This document shows positions 1 to 6,448 of a stretch of DNA of 6,578 bases, one piece after another. The stretch is taken from NCBI GenBank assembly GCA_937898095.1, contig CALDKR010000134.1, positions 1 to 6,578 of the forward strand, in the 5' to 3' direction. The position numbers were made by a program, and so were the translations under genes. Source of the stretch: an uncultured Rhodoluna sp. (GTDB lineage: Bacteria > Actinomycetota > Actinomycetes > Actinomycetales > Microbacteriaceae). Within the stretch, counting starts at the first letter, position 1. The number at the start of each line of letters is the position of its first letter. The notes under the pieces are model-generated. The model did not search any database. It had not been told where the DNA came from and worked only from the letters and a program-made list of their open reading frames with translations.

Positions 1-2
1 CT

Positions 3-140
3 GATCGTTCACCTTTGGGTGACCGAGTGAGATCAGAACGCACAGGCGCAGATCGTGGTTTTGGCAATCGGGCTGACCAGCCTAGAGAGAATCGCGGTCC
101 GATTAAACCATCAGGCATGGGGCCAAAGCGTGACCGCTAA
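3..140 (+). CDS. C-terminal tail of an upstream protein (partial, low-complexity basic tail)
   Basis: The frame beginning at base 3 stays open from the window edge to a TAA at 138-140 and encodes 45 residues. They are very rich in Arg, Asp, Gly and Pro (for example DRSPLGDRVRSERTGADRG and a final MGPKRDR). This looks like a disordered charged tail. As I recall, the gene preceding the HAD phosphatase in actinobacteria (the Rv1691-type TPR protein and its Streptomyces counterpart) often ends in such an Arg/Asp/Gly-rich tail. No domain is visible because the body of the gene lies outside the window. The stop overlaps the GTG chosen for the phosphatase by 11 bp, a pattern typical of translational coupling. 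The competing frame 1 is closed by a TGA at 28-30. It could be a chance open frame, since it is short, so confidence is moderate. Confidence 0.5.
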   Translation, partial: DRSPLGDRVRSERTGADRGFGNRADQPRENRGPIKPSGMGPKRDR

Positions 141-1113
141 AATTTGGGATCACTTCGATGTTTTGCTGGCTGATTTAGACGGCGTGATCTACGAAGGTAA
201 AAATGCAATTGCGGGAGCGCCGCAAGCTCTAAGTCAGTTGGCTGAAATGGGTATTCCAATCGGTTTCGTGACAAATAATTCTTCGAGAACTTCAGAGGCT
301 ATTGTCGAGCAACTTTCAGGGTTTGGCGTTGTTGCAGAACCTGCTGACGTTATCGGCTCAGGCAAAATTGGGGTTGATTTGCTTGCATCTTTGATCGAGC
401 CGGGGTCAAAGGTCTTGGTTGTTGGCGGTGCCGGTCTTCGTGAGCGCGTTGTCCAGGGTGGGTTTCAACTAGTTAGTTCATCTGACGACCAGCCTGCTGG
501 GGTGATTCAGGGTTTTGCCCCCGACGTGTCTTGGCGAGATCTTGCAGAGGCAGCTTTCTCAATTCAAGCCGGTGCGAAGTGGGTTGCCACCAACAGCGAC
601 TGGACTTTGCCGCAAGAAAAAGGCCTTGCCCCCGGTAACGGCACACTTGTGTCAGCGGTTCACACTGCCGTTGGGCAATTGCCTCTTGTTGCAGGCAAGC
701 CGGAGCCAGCGATTTTTCAGGCGGCAGTTGATCATTTTGACGCTAAATCACCGCTTTTTGTAGGTGATCGAATCGACACTGACATCACTGGTGCAAATCG
801 CGCCGGCATTCCATCGGCTCTAGTTATGACCGGTGTCAGCACTCGTAAAGAAGTTTTAGGCGTCAAGCCGGAAGGCCGCCCAGCTTTTATCCTTGAATCT
901 TTGATGGAGTTAGTGCAGGGCTACGAAGCCCCACGCGCGGTCGCCGGGGGTTTTGAGTGTCTTGATGCTCGCATTGAATTGCGCAATAACGTTATGAAAT
1001 TGGTTTCAGGCAAACCCAAGGGAATTGGTGCGCTGCGGGCTGCCTGCGCCGCTATTTATTCCAGCCCAGTGCCCATTTATGGCCTGAACATTCCAGCTGA
1101 GCTATACGAATAG
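130..1113 (+). CDS. NagD-type HAD phosphatase with C-terminal extension (Rv1692-like, possible glycerol-3-phosphate phosphatase)
   Basis: A 327-residue cytosolic HAD-superfamily phosphohydrolase. All four HAD motifs are visible: DLDGVIY (nucleophile D15 and acid/base D17), FVTNNSSRT (T48), the lysine of AGKPEP (K190), and VGDRIDTD (D213, D218, Mg binding). The spacing between motifs II and III fits a NagD-type alpha/beta cap. Residues from about 263 to the end follow the HAD fold and match the position of the small GNAT-like C-terminal domain recalled for M. tuberculosis Rv1692. That protein has been characterised as a glycerol-3-phosphate phosphatase acting in recycling of glycerophospholipid polar heads; the substrate here is inferred from this relationship. 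The frame is open upstream to a GTG at 55, but GTG 130 is preferred because it places the DxDG motif near the N-terminus as in the family, follows a weak G-rich site (119-122), and overlaps the upstream stop. The 55-129 stretch gives an atypical N-terminus. The next ORF begins 10 bp after its TAG. Confidence 0.88.
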   Translation: MTAKIWDHFDVLLADLDGVIYEGKNAIAGAPQALSQLAEMGIPIGFVTNNSSRTSEAIVEQLSGFGVVAEPADVIGSGKIGVDLLASLIEPGSKVLVVGGAGLRERVVQGGFQLVSSSDDQPAGVIQGFAPDVSWRDLAEAAFSIQAGAKWVATNSDWTLPQEKGLAPGNGTLVSAVHTAVGQLPLVAGKPEPAIFQAAVDHFDAKSPLFVGDRIDTDITGANRAGIPSALVMTGVSTRKEVLGVKPEGRPAFILESLMELVQGYEAPRAVAGGFECLDARIELRNNVMKLVSGKPKGIGALRAACAAIYSSPVPIYGLNIPAELYE

Positions 1114-1123
1114 GCTTCTTGTT

Positions 1124-1291
1124 ATGTCTTCAAATGAGCTAGAACAAATCTCACACGAGCTTGATCGAATCGTAGCACTGCCACTCGATGAGCAAATTGG
1201 TGAATTCACTCGAATTCGCGACAATCTCGAGGTGGAATTGAACGATAATTCTGGTGTTTCGCCCAGTCAAAACGGCACCCAGGTGCCCTAA
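1124..1291 (+). CDS. Small conserved-type protein of 55 residues between the HAD phosphatase and tlyA (Rv1693 position)
   Basis: An ATG at 1124 opens a 55-codon frame ending in TAA at 1289-1291. It fills the 178 bp that would otherwise be empty between two tightly spaced genes. The product begins MSSNELEQISHELDRIV and continues with an LPLDEQIGEFTRIRDNLE stretch, so it is acidic with two likely amphipathic helices and a polar, probably disordered tail (SPSQNGTQVP). There is no signal peptide, membrane segment or cysteine. M. tuberculosis has an uncharacterised protein of similar size, Rv1693, at exactly this point between Rv1692 and tlyA, which supports a real gene. The function is unknown. 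A helical-hairpin adaptor or partner of a neighbour is possible but is only a guess. It lies 10 bp after the phosphatase stop, has no strong Shine-Dalgarno sequence, and is in the same frame as tlyA with only one stop codon between them. Confidence 0.78.
   Translation: MSSNELEQISHELDRIVALPLDEQIGEFTRIRDNLEVELNDNSGVSPSQNGTQVP
1274..1287 (+). promoter_or_regulatory. Perfect inverted repeat / short RNA hairpin over the tlyA ribosome-binding region
   Basis: The sequence GGCACC-CA-GGTGCC is a perfect 6-bp dyad. In RNA it would form a 5-bp GC-rich stem with a 4-base CCAG loop. It includes the only plausible Shine-Dalgarno-like bases for tlyA (AGGTG at 1281-1285), 6 bases before the TTG start at 1292. 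It lies inside the last codons of the small upstream ORF. A ribosome finishing that ORF would open the hairpin, so translational coupling of tlyA to the small ORF is a reasonable inference. It has no U-tract and so is not a terminator. It may be a coincidence of coding sequence. Confidence 0.35.
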
Positions 1292-2101
1292 TTGAGATTA
1301 GACATTGAATTAGTTGAACGCGGCCTTGCAAGGTCTAGAAATCACGCATCAAGTTTGATTGAGGCCAAACGAGTTATGGTCGGTGGCCGCGCTGCAAAGA
1401 AATCATCTCAGCCAGTTGTTGATGGTGTTGAAATTGTCGTGCTCGACGCCGTCGACTACGTAAGTCGCGCAGGGCACAAGTTAGCCAAGGCGTTAGATGA
1501 ATTTGCGGCAATTGACGTTGTCGGAAAAATCGCGCTTGACGTTGGTGCTTCGACCGGCGGTTTCACCGATGTGCTTTTGCGACGTGGTGCCAACCATGTT
1601 TTGGCGATTGATGTAGGTCATGACCAAATGGTTTCGGAGCTTCATGCAAACCCACGGGTGACTAGTATCGAAGGCTTTAATGCTCGAGACCTAAGCATAG
1701 AATCCCTTGCGCAATTGACAGGATGGAACGCAGCTAGGTTCAAGTTCGACATTGTGGTTGCCGATCTCTCGTTCATTTCGCTTACTTTGGTTTTGGCTCA
1801 AATAGCCTCTGTAGCGCCAACCGCTGACTATGTTTTGCTAATCAAACCTCAGTTCGAAGTGGGCAAGCAATCGCTTCATGCATCTGGCATAGTCAGCGAC
1901 CACAGACTTCGCGCCTCGGCTATCAGGCAAGTTATTGATTGCGCGCATGATCTTGGACTTGGCGTTCGGGGATTGGTTAGATCTGAACTTCCTGGCACGC
2001 ACGGAAATATTGAATATGTTTTGTGGATAAGTCCGCTTGAGCCGGTTAATCGTTCAAAATGGAACGAGAAAATAGATTTGATCGCGAAAGACAGCCGGTA
2101 G
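1292..2101 (+). CDS. tlyA: TlyA family rRNA (cytidine-2'-O)-methyltransferase
   Basis: A 269-residue cytosolic enzyme that transfers methyl from S-adenosylmethionine to ribose 2'-OH groups of rRNA. In mycobacteria the targets are 16S C1409 and 23S C1920, and its loss gives capreomycin/viomycin resistance. Residues 1-55 are an S4 RNA-binding domain (start RLDIELVERGLARSR), followed by the linker YVSRAGHKL. The Rossmann FtsJ-like domain has the SAM motif DVGASTGGFTD (83-93), VVADLSFISL, IKPQFEVGK and GNIEYVLW. The K-D-K-E catalytic set is probably K63, D158, K185 and E241. The TTG start is forced: the preceding codon is the in-frame TAA of the small ORF, and later starts would cut the S4 domain. 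Compared with M. tuberculosis TlyA as recalled, the N-terminus is about 4 residues shorter while the C-terminal tail is of similar length. A weak Shine-Dalgarno sequence sits in a hairpin. nadK starts 2 bp after the TAG. Confidence 0.95.
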   Translation: MRLDIELVERGLARSRNHASSLIEAKRVMVGGRAAKKSSQPVVDGVEIVVLDAVDYVSRAGHKLAKALDEFAAIDVVGKIALDVGASTGGFTDVLLRRGANHVLAIDVGHDQMVSELHANPRVTSIEGFNARDLSIESLAQLTGWNAARFKFDIVVADLSFISLTLVLAQIASVAPTADYVLLIKPQFEVGKQSLHASGIVSDHRLRASAIRQVIDCAHDLGLGVRGLVRSELPGTHGNIEYVLWISPLEPVNRSKWNEKIDLIAKDSR

Positions 2102-2103
2102 CC

Positions 2104-3030
2104 ATGAGGAACATACTTGTCGTAGCGCACACAAGACGCGATGACTCGTTGGCGGCAGCGCTTGCCGTTTCAAGGCAGCTCGTTCAAGCAGGAGTTTCGC
2201 CCGTGATGACGGCGGCAGACCTCGCTGACTTTAGTCATTACGCGAAAAGCCAAGACGATTTAGTTGTTCCTGAAATTAAGACATTCAACACGCAGGTCGC
2301 AGCTGATGATGTCGAACTGGCTATGGTTCTTGGCGGAGACGGAACAATCCTCAAAGCAGCCGAGATCGTTCGTGAATCCGACATTCCGCTCATGGGCGTA
2401 AATCTGGGCCACGTTGGTTTTTTGGCAGAATCTGAGCGGGATGAGCTTGCATCTTCAGTCGCGCACGCAGTCGCAAGAAACTATGTAATAAAAGAGCGTA
2501 TGACGCTGAATGTAGACGTGATAGTTGATGGCGAGAAAGTTTTTAGCACCTGGGCCCTCAATGAAGCAACGGTCGAAAAGAGCGCGCGCGAGCGAATGCT
2601 CGAAGTTGTAATTGAAGTCGAAGGTTCTCCGCTAAGCAGTTTTGGTTGCGATGGAATCGTTATCTCAACCCCAACGGGTTCAACCGCCTATGCATTTTCT
2701 GCAGGTGGGCCTGTGGTTTGGCCCGAAGTTGAGGCAATACTCATGGTTCCGCTTAGTGCACATGCTTTGTTCTCAAGACCAATGGTCATTAAGTCATCGG
2801 CAACGATTGCCGTAGAGGTCTTGCAGCGCAGTGCTGGCCACGGGATTTTATGGTGCGACGGTCGTCGTTCTTGGGAGCTTCCTCCTGGAGCGAGGGTTGA
2901 GGTTAGCAGGTCATCTGCATCAGTCAAACTTGCTCGACTGCGAGATTCATCGTTCACTGAGAGGTTAGTGCGCAAGTTCAGCCTTCCGGTTGCGGGCTGG
3001 CGCGGAACCGTAAACGAGCCCTCAAGGTAG
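2104..3030 (+). CDS. nadK: NAD kinase
   Basis: A 308-residue cytosolic kinase that phosphorylates NAD to NADP, the committed step supplying NADP(H). The family motifs are present: LGGDGT (76-81, with the conserved D79), GVNLGHVGFLAE (98-109), ALNEATVEK (N153-E154, nucleotide/ribose contacts), and the glycine-rich DGIVISTPTGSTAYAFSAGG (183-202). The C-terminal stretch RLVRKFSLPVAGWRG is nearly the same as the end of the mycobacterial NadK as recalled, and the length matches that protein (about 307 residues). The frame is open upstream to an ATG at 2059, but that start would overlap tlyA by 43 bp and add 15 residues not seen in the family. ATG 2104 begins MRNILVVAHT, the expected first beta strand, and lies 2 bp after the tlyA stop. 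There is no strong Shine-Dalgarno sequence, so expression is probably coupled to tlyA. recN follows after 6 bp. Confidence 0.96.
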   Translation: MRNILVVAHTRRDDSLAAALAVSRQLVQAGVSPVMTAADLADFSHYAKSQDDLVVPEIKTFNTQVAADDVELAMVLGGDGTILKAAEIVRESDIPLMGVNLGHVGFLAESERDELASSVAHAVARNYVIKERMTLNVDVIVDGEKVFSTWALNEATVEKSARERMLEVVIEVEGSPLSSFGCDGIVISTPTGSTAYAFSAGGPVVWPEVEAILMVPLSAHALFSRPMVIKSSATIAVEVLQRSAGHGILWCDGRRSWELPPGARVEVSRSSASVKLARLRDSSFTERLVRKFSLPVAGWRGTVNEPSR

Positions 3031-3036
3031 CTCTGG

Positions 3037-4737
3037 ATGATTGAAGAGATTTACATCCAAGACCTTGGCATTATTGCCGAGTCTCGACTCAAATTCGGGT
3101 CTGGCTTGACGGTGCTCACTGGCGAAACTGGAGCCGGTAAGACAATGGTGCTGAGTGCACTTGGGTTGCTGCTCGGTGGTCGTTCTGACAGTTCTGCAAT
3201 CAGGTCTGGCCAAGCTCAAGCGTTTGTTGAGGGTCGATGGTGGTTGAGGAATCCTGAGCTTGTGAATTCGCGCCTTGATGAGGCTGGGGTTGGTGAAACT
3301 GACGGCGAGTTAATTCTGAATCGCATTGTTTCAGCTGAAGGGCGCACCAGGGCATCAATTAGTGCAAAATCTGTTCCGGTTGCATTGCTTTCTGAATTAA
3401 GCGAGCAACTGGTGGTTGTGCACGGGCAAAGTGACCAGATTCGCCTTAAGTCGCCAGTGGCCCAGAGAGAAGCGCTTGATCAGTTTGCTGGTCGCGATTT
3501 GCTCGAGCTGTTGAGCGCCTTTCAGTCGACTTATTCGCGCTGGCAGGTTTTGCAGTCTACGATTTCAGATCTGCGTCTCAATTCAGACGCGCGTGATCGC
3601 AAAATCTCGGATCTTCAAAATGCCTTAGCTGAACTAGAACAGTTAAATGCCCAGCCTGGCGAAGATGAACTTCTCGCCGAGAGAATTCAAATTCTCGAAA
3701 ATTTAGAGGCTCTCAGGGCAGGCGCAGCTAAGGCTCACAACTTGCTTTCATCAGAGGATTTTGATTCCGTTGATGCGCTAACGCTGGTTGGCCAGGCTCG
3801 CAAATCTTTGGAGCAAGTTGCACTTCTTGACCCAGAGTTAGGCCGTTTAGCGTCAGAAATTCATCAGGTCTCGTCTGCGCTCGCAGATGCCTCGACTGAT
3901 TTAAGTAGGTATCTAAGCAACCTCGAGTCTGACGCAGAATTGAATTTAGAGCAAGCTCAATCGCGAAAAGCATCCCTGAACGCTGCACTGAGAAAATTTG
4001 GCCCCACCCTAGAGGAGCTCTTTGTATTCCACGAAAATGCGAAAACAGAACTGTCGACGATAGAAGATGCCGATGGAAGTCTTGCTGAGTTAGAAGTGGA
4101 CCTTGAGCTTGCAGGTCAGCAACTGATGGAGCTAGGCGGCAAGCTAAGCGAAGCTCGGAGGTCAGCTGCCGTTGAGCTAGAGCGACTGGTGTCTGATGAG
4201 CTCGGTTCGTTGGCAATGCCAGGTGCGAGTTTGTCAGTCAAGATTGAGTCGCTAGATGCCCCAAGCAGTCACGGATTCGACTCAGTTCAGTTTTTGTTGA
4301 GTGCGTATCCGGGCGCTGAACCGAGGCCCTTGAATAAAGGTGCGAGTGGCGGCGAACTATCAAGAATCATGCTGGCGCTCGAGGTTGTTCTGGCACGCAA
4401 CGAGCAGGCCCCGACATTTATATTTGATGAGGTTGACGCCGGTGTTGGGGGCGCGGCTGCAATCGAGATCGGAAGAAGACTGGCTCGCCTGGCAAGGCAA
4501 GCTCAGGTAATTGTGGTAACTCATCTTGCTCAGGTAGCTGCGTTTGCTGATCATCATCTGCGAGTGTCTAAATCTGCAGACGGTGGATTCACTAATTCGA
4601 GCGTCAACAGCCTCACTGAATTTGAACGAATATCAGAACTTGCCCGAATGCTATCGGGCTTAGATGAGTCGGAATCCGCCAAGCAGCATGCGACAGAATT
4701 GCTTGCACTTGCCAGGGCAGAGTTCGGATCAATTTAG
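3037..4737 (+). CDS. recN: DNA repair protein RecN (SMC-like ATPase)
   Basis: A 566-residue SMC-related ATPase acting at DNA double-strand breaks in recombination repair. The N-terminal half-domain has the Walker A motif GETGAGKT (29-36) and the RecN-typical VVVHGQSDQ (126-134). A long helical, probably coiled-coil middle runs from about residue 155 to 385, rich in Leu, Glu, Ala and Gln. The C-terminal half-domain has the ABC signature NKGASGGELSR (433-443), Walker B TFIFDEVDAG (460-469; D464, E465), and the H-loop VVTHLAQVAA (H496). The length is normal for the family and no break is visible. ATG 3037 gives the usual start (a strand, then the L-x-I/N loop) and has AAGG at 3024-3027 as a possible ribosome-binding site. 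RecN is LexA-controlled in several bacteria, but I see no actinobacterial-type LexA box just upstream, where the sequence is nadK coding. It is probably transcribed from the shared operon. Confidence 0.96.
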   Translation: MIEEIYIQDLGIIAESRLKFGSGLTVLTGETGAGKTMVLSALGLLLGGRSDSSAIRSGQAQAFVEGRWWLRNPELVNSRLDEAGVGETDGELILNRIVSAEGRTRASISAKSVPVALLSELSEQLVVVHGQSDQIRLKSPVAQREALDQFAGRDLLELLSAFQSTYSRWQVLQSTISDLRLNSDARDRKISDLQNALAELEQLNAQPGEDELLAERIQILENLEALRAGAAKAHNLLSSEDFDSVDALTLVGQARKSLEQVALLDPELGRLASEIHQVSSALADASTDLSRYLSNLESDAELNLEQAQSRKASLNAALRKFGPTLEELFVFHENAKTELSTIEDADGSLAELEVDLELAGQQLMELGGKLSEARRSAAVELERLVSDELGSLAMPGASLSVKIESLDAPSSHGFDSVQFLLSAYPGAEPRPLNKGASGGELSRIMLALEVVLARNEQAPTFIFDEVDAGVGGAAAIEIGRRLARLARQAQVIVVTHLAQVAAFADHHLRVSKSADGGFTNSSVNSLTEFERISELARMLSGLDESESAKQHATELLALARAEFGSI

Positions 4738-4779
4738 CGCCTCAATTCATGTCGCGCCGGGCAATTTGGTCACCTTCGC

Positions 4780-4788
4780 TGATAAGCT
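4780..4788 (+). promoter_or_regulatory. Probable extended -10 promoter for pyrG, placed for a leaderless transcript
   Basis: TGA-TAAGCT reads as an extended -10 (TGN followed by the actinobacterial TANNNT consensus). With the hexamer at 4783-4788, the first transcribed base should be near 4795-4797, which is where the pyrG ATG starts. No Shine-Dalgarno sequence lies before that ATG (GCTAAAGTTCC), fitting a leaderless mRNA, a common arrangement in actinobacteria. No convincing -35 is visible: TTGGTC at 4766-4771 is poorly spaced for this -10, and would pair at 16 bp only with the weaker TAAAGT at 4788-4793. This is the only intergenic gap in the window large enough (59 bp) for a promoter between genes. 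Confidence 0.55.
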
Positions 4789-4796
4789 AAAGTTCC

Positions 4797-6446
4797 ATGG
4801 CAGATGCAATGGAACCCGGCAAGACAAGACACATTTTCGTCACCGGAGGTGTTGCATCTTCACTAGGAAAAGGCCTTACGGCCTCAAGTCTCGGAAACCT
4901 ATTGCGCGCTCGCGGATTGCGCGTGGTGATGCAAAAGCTAGACCCATATCTAAACGTCGACCCGGGCACCATGAATCCGTTTCAGCACGGTGAAGTTTTC
5001 GTCACTGATGATGGCGCCGAAACCGACCTAGATATTGGCCACTACGAGCGCTTTCTAGATATCAATCTCTCGCAATCTGCAAATGTCACAACAGGCCAAA
5101 TTTATTCAACAGTAATTGCGCGTGAGCGTCGGGGTGAATACCTCGGAGATACCGTTCAGGTCATTCCACACATTACCGATGAAATCAAGCGCCGAATGAG
5201 ACTTCAGGCAAGTGAAGTGCCTGCACCAGACGTTATTATCACTGAAATCGGCGGCACTGTCGGTGACATCGAATCTCAACCGTTCCTCGAAGCAGCACGC
5301 CAGATTCGTCACGAAGTTGGTCGCGATAACGTGTTTTACGTTCACGTGTCGCTGGTGCCCTATCTAGGTGCGTCTGGTGAGTTGAAAACCAAGCCAACGC
5401 AGCACTCAGTAGCCACTTTGCGCTCAATTGGAATTCAGCCAGACGCGGTAGTTTGCCGTTCTGATCGCGAGCTTCCGGATTCCATAAAAAACAAAATTGC
5501 ATTGATGTGCGACATCGATGTATCAGCGGTCGTAACTGCAGCCGACGCATCAAGTATTTATGACGTTCCAGTTGTGCTTCACGAAGAGGGCCTAGACAGC
5601 TACATCATCAAGAAACTTAGCCTGCCTGCTGCACCTGAGGTCGACTGGAGTCACTGGCAGCCTGTGCTTAATGCGGTTCATCACCCACAGCACACCGTTA
5701 CTATCGGACTGGTCGGCAAATACATCGATCTTCCAGACGCTTATTTGTCAGTTACCGAAGCGCTTCGCGCCGGTGGTTTTGCGAATTCAAGCAAGGTCAA
5801 TATCAAATGGATTCCATCAGACTCATGCGAAACGCCTGAGGGGGCGAAGGCTTTCCTCGGTGACGTAGATGCAATCTGCGTTCCTGGTGGATTCGGAGTC
5901 CGAGGAATTGAAGGCAAGCTCGGCGCCCTTAAGTTTGCTCGTGAGAACAAGATTCCGACGCTGGGATTGTGCCTAGGGCTTCAGTGCATGGTGATTGAAT
6001 ATGCTCGAAACATTGTCGGGCTAGACGGAGCATCTTCAACTGAATTTGATGCTGATGCCAAATATCCAGTTATCGCCACAATGGCTGAGCAGGTTGACAT
6101 CTTGGCGTCTGGAGATATGGGCGGCACAATGCGCCTTGGTCTCTACCAAGCAGAGCTGACTCCAGGATCCATCGTTGCTGAGGTCTATGGCGCAACTCAG
6201 ATCTCTGAGCGCCATCGCCATCGCTATGAAGTAAATAATAAGTATCGCGATCAAATCGCTGCAGCAGGAGTTAACTTCTCGGGAACCTATGCTGAGAAGA
6301 ATCTCGTGGAATTCGTTGAACTGCCACGTGAGGTTCATCCATACTATGTAGGAACTCAAGCCCACCCAGAGCTACGTTCTCGTCCAACGCGACCACATCC
6401 ACTCTTTAGCGGATTGATCGCAGCTGCGATTGCCAAGAAAGGCTGA
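4797..6446 (+). CDS. pyrG: CTP synthase (glutamine-hydrolysing)
   Basis: A 549-residue enzyme that aminates UTP to CTP using ATP and glutamine, the last step of pyrimidine nucleotide synthesis. It acts in the cytosol as a tetramer that can form filaments. The N-terminal synthase domain (about 10-280) has the P-loop FVTGGVASSLGKG (K25), the TDLDIGHYERF motif (D79) and IGGTVGDIESQPF (151-163). The class I glutamine amidotransferase domain (about 300-545) has the oxyanion stretch PGGFGVRG (363-370), the nucleophile C392 in GLCLGLQ, and the H523/E525 pair in QAHPE. The catalytic set is complete and the length is normal. ATG 4797 is chosen because a suitable -10 lies 8 bp upstream; a second in-frame ATG at 4809 (M5) is a less likely alternative. 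There is no attenuator or initial C-run of the Bacillus type. In M. tuberculosis two genes separate recN and pyrG, but here there is only a 59-bp gap. Confidence 0.98.
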   Translation: MADAMEPGKTRHIFVTGGVASSLGKGLTASSLGNLLRARGLRVVMQKLDPYLNVDPGTMNPFQHGEVFVTDDGAETDLDIGHYERFLDINLSQSANVTTGQIYSTVIARERRGEYLGDTVQVIPHITDEIKRRMRLQASEVPAPDVIITEIGGTVGDIESQPFLEAARQIRHEVGRDNVFYVHVSLVPYLGASGELKTKPTQHSVATLRSIGIQPDAVVCRSDRELPDSIKNKIALMCDIDVSAVVTAADASSIYDVPVVLHEEGLDSYIIKKLSLPAAPEVDWSHWQPVLNAVHHPQHTVTIGLVGKYIDLPDAYLSVTEALRAGGFANSSKVNIKWIPSDSCETPEGAKAFLGDVDAICVPGGFGVRGIEGKLGALKFARENKIPTLGLCLGLQCMVIEYARNIVGLDGASSTEFDADAKYPVIATMAEQVDILASGDMGGTMRLGLYQAELTPGSIVAEVYGATQISERHRHRYEVNNKYRDQIAAAGVNFSGTYAEKNLVEFVELPREVHPYYVGTQAHPELRSRPTRPHPLFSGLIAAAIAKKG

Positions 6447-6448
6447 CC

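Noticed and set aside
1..36. Inverted repeat CTGATC...GATCAG with an inner TCACC/GGTGA stem at the window start
   Set aside because: The outer arms are 24 bases apart, there is no U-tract, and the stretch lies within the probable coding tail of the upstream gene. Most likely chance.
55..129. Longer N-terminus for the phosphatase from GTG 55
   Set aside because: It gives 25 residues unlike NagD-family starts and would overlap the charged tail of the upstream gene by 86 bp. GTG 130 fits the family better.
2059..2103. Longer nadK from ATG 2059
   Set aside because: It would overlap the tlyA end and add residues before the first beta strand. ATG 2104 gives the family-length protein.
2941..3036. 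Search for a LexA (SOS) box before recN
   Set aside because: No GAAC-N4-GTTC-type palindrome was seen. The region is the coding end of nadK, so no regulatory site is claimed.
3728..4216. 162-codon open frame on the minus strand inside recN
   Set aside because: It lies wholly opposite the recN coiled-coil region, has no recognisable domain, and is best explained as a shadow of the coding strand.
4738..4796. Possible terminator after recN
   Set aside because: No GC stem followed by a U-tract is visible in the 59-bp gap, so read-through from recN into pyrG remains possible.
5239..5553. 104-codon minus-strand frame inside pyrG, and similar frames opposite other genes
   Set aside because: They are opposite strongly conserved coding sequence, with Arg/Leu/Ser-rich translations and no motifs. 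These are shadows.
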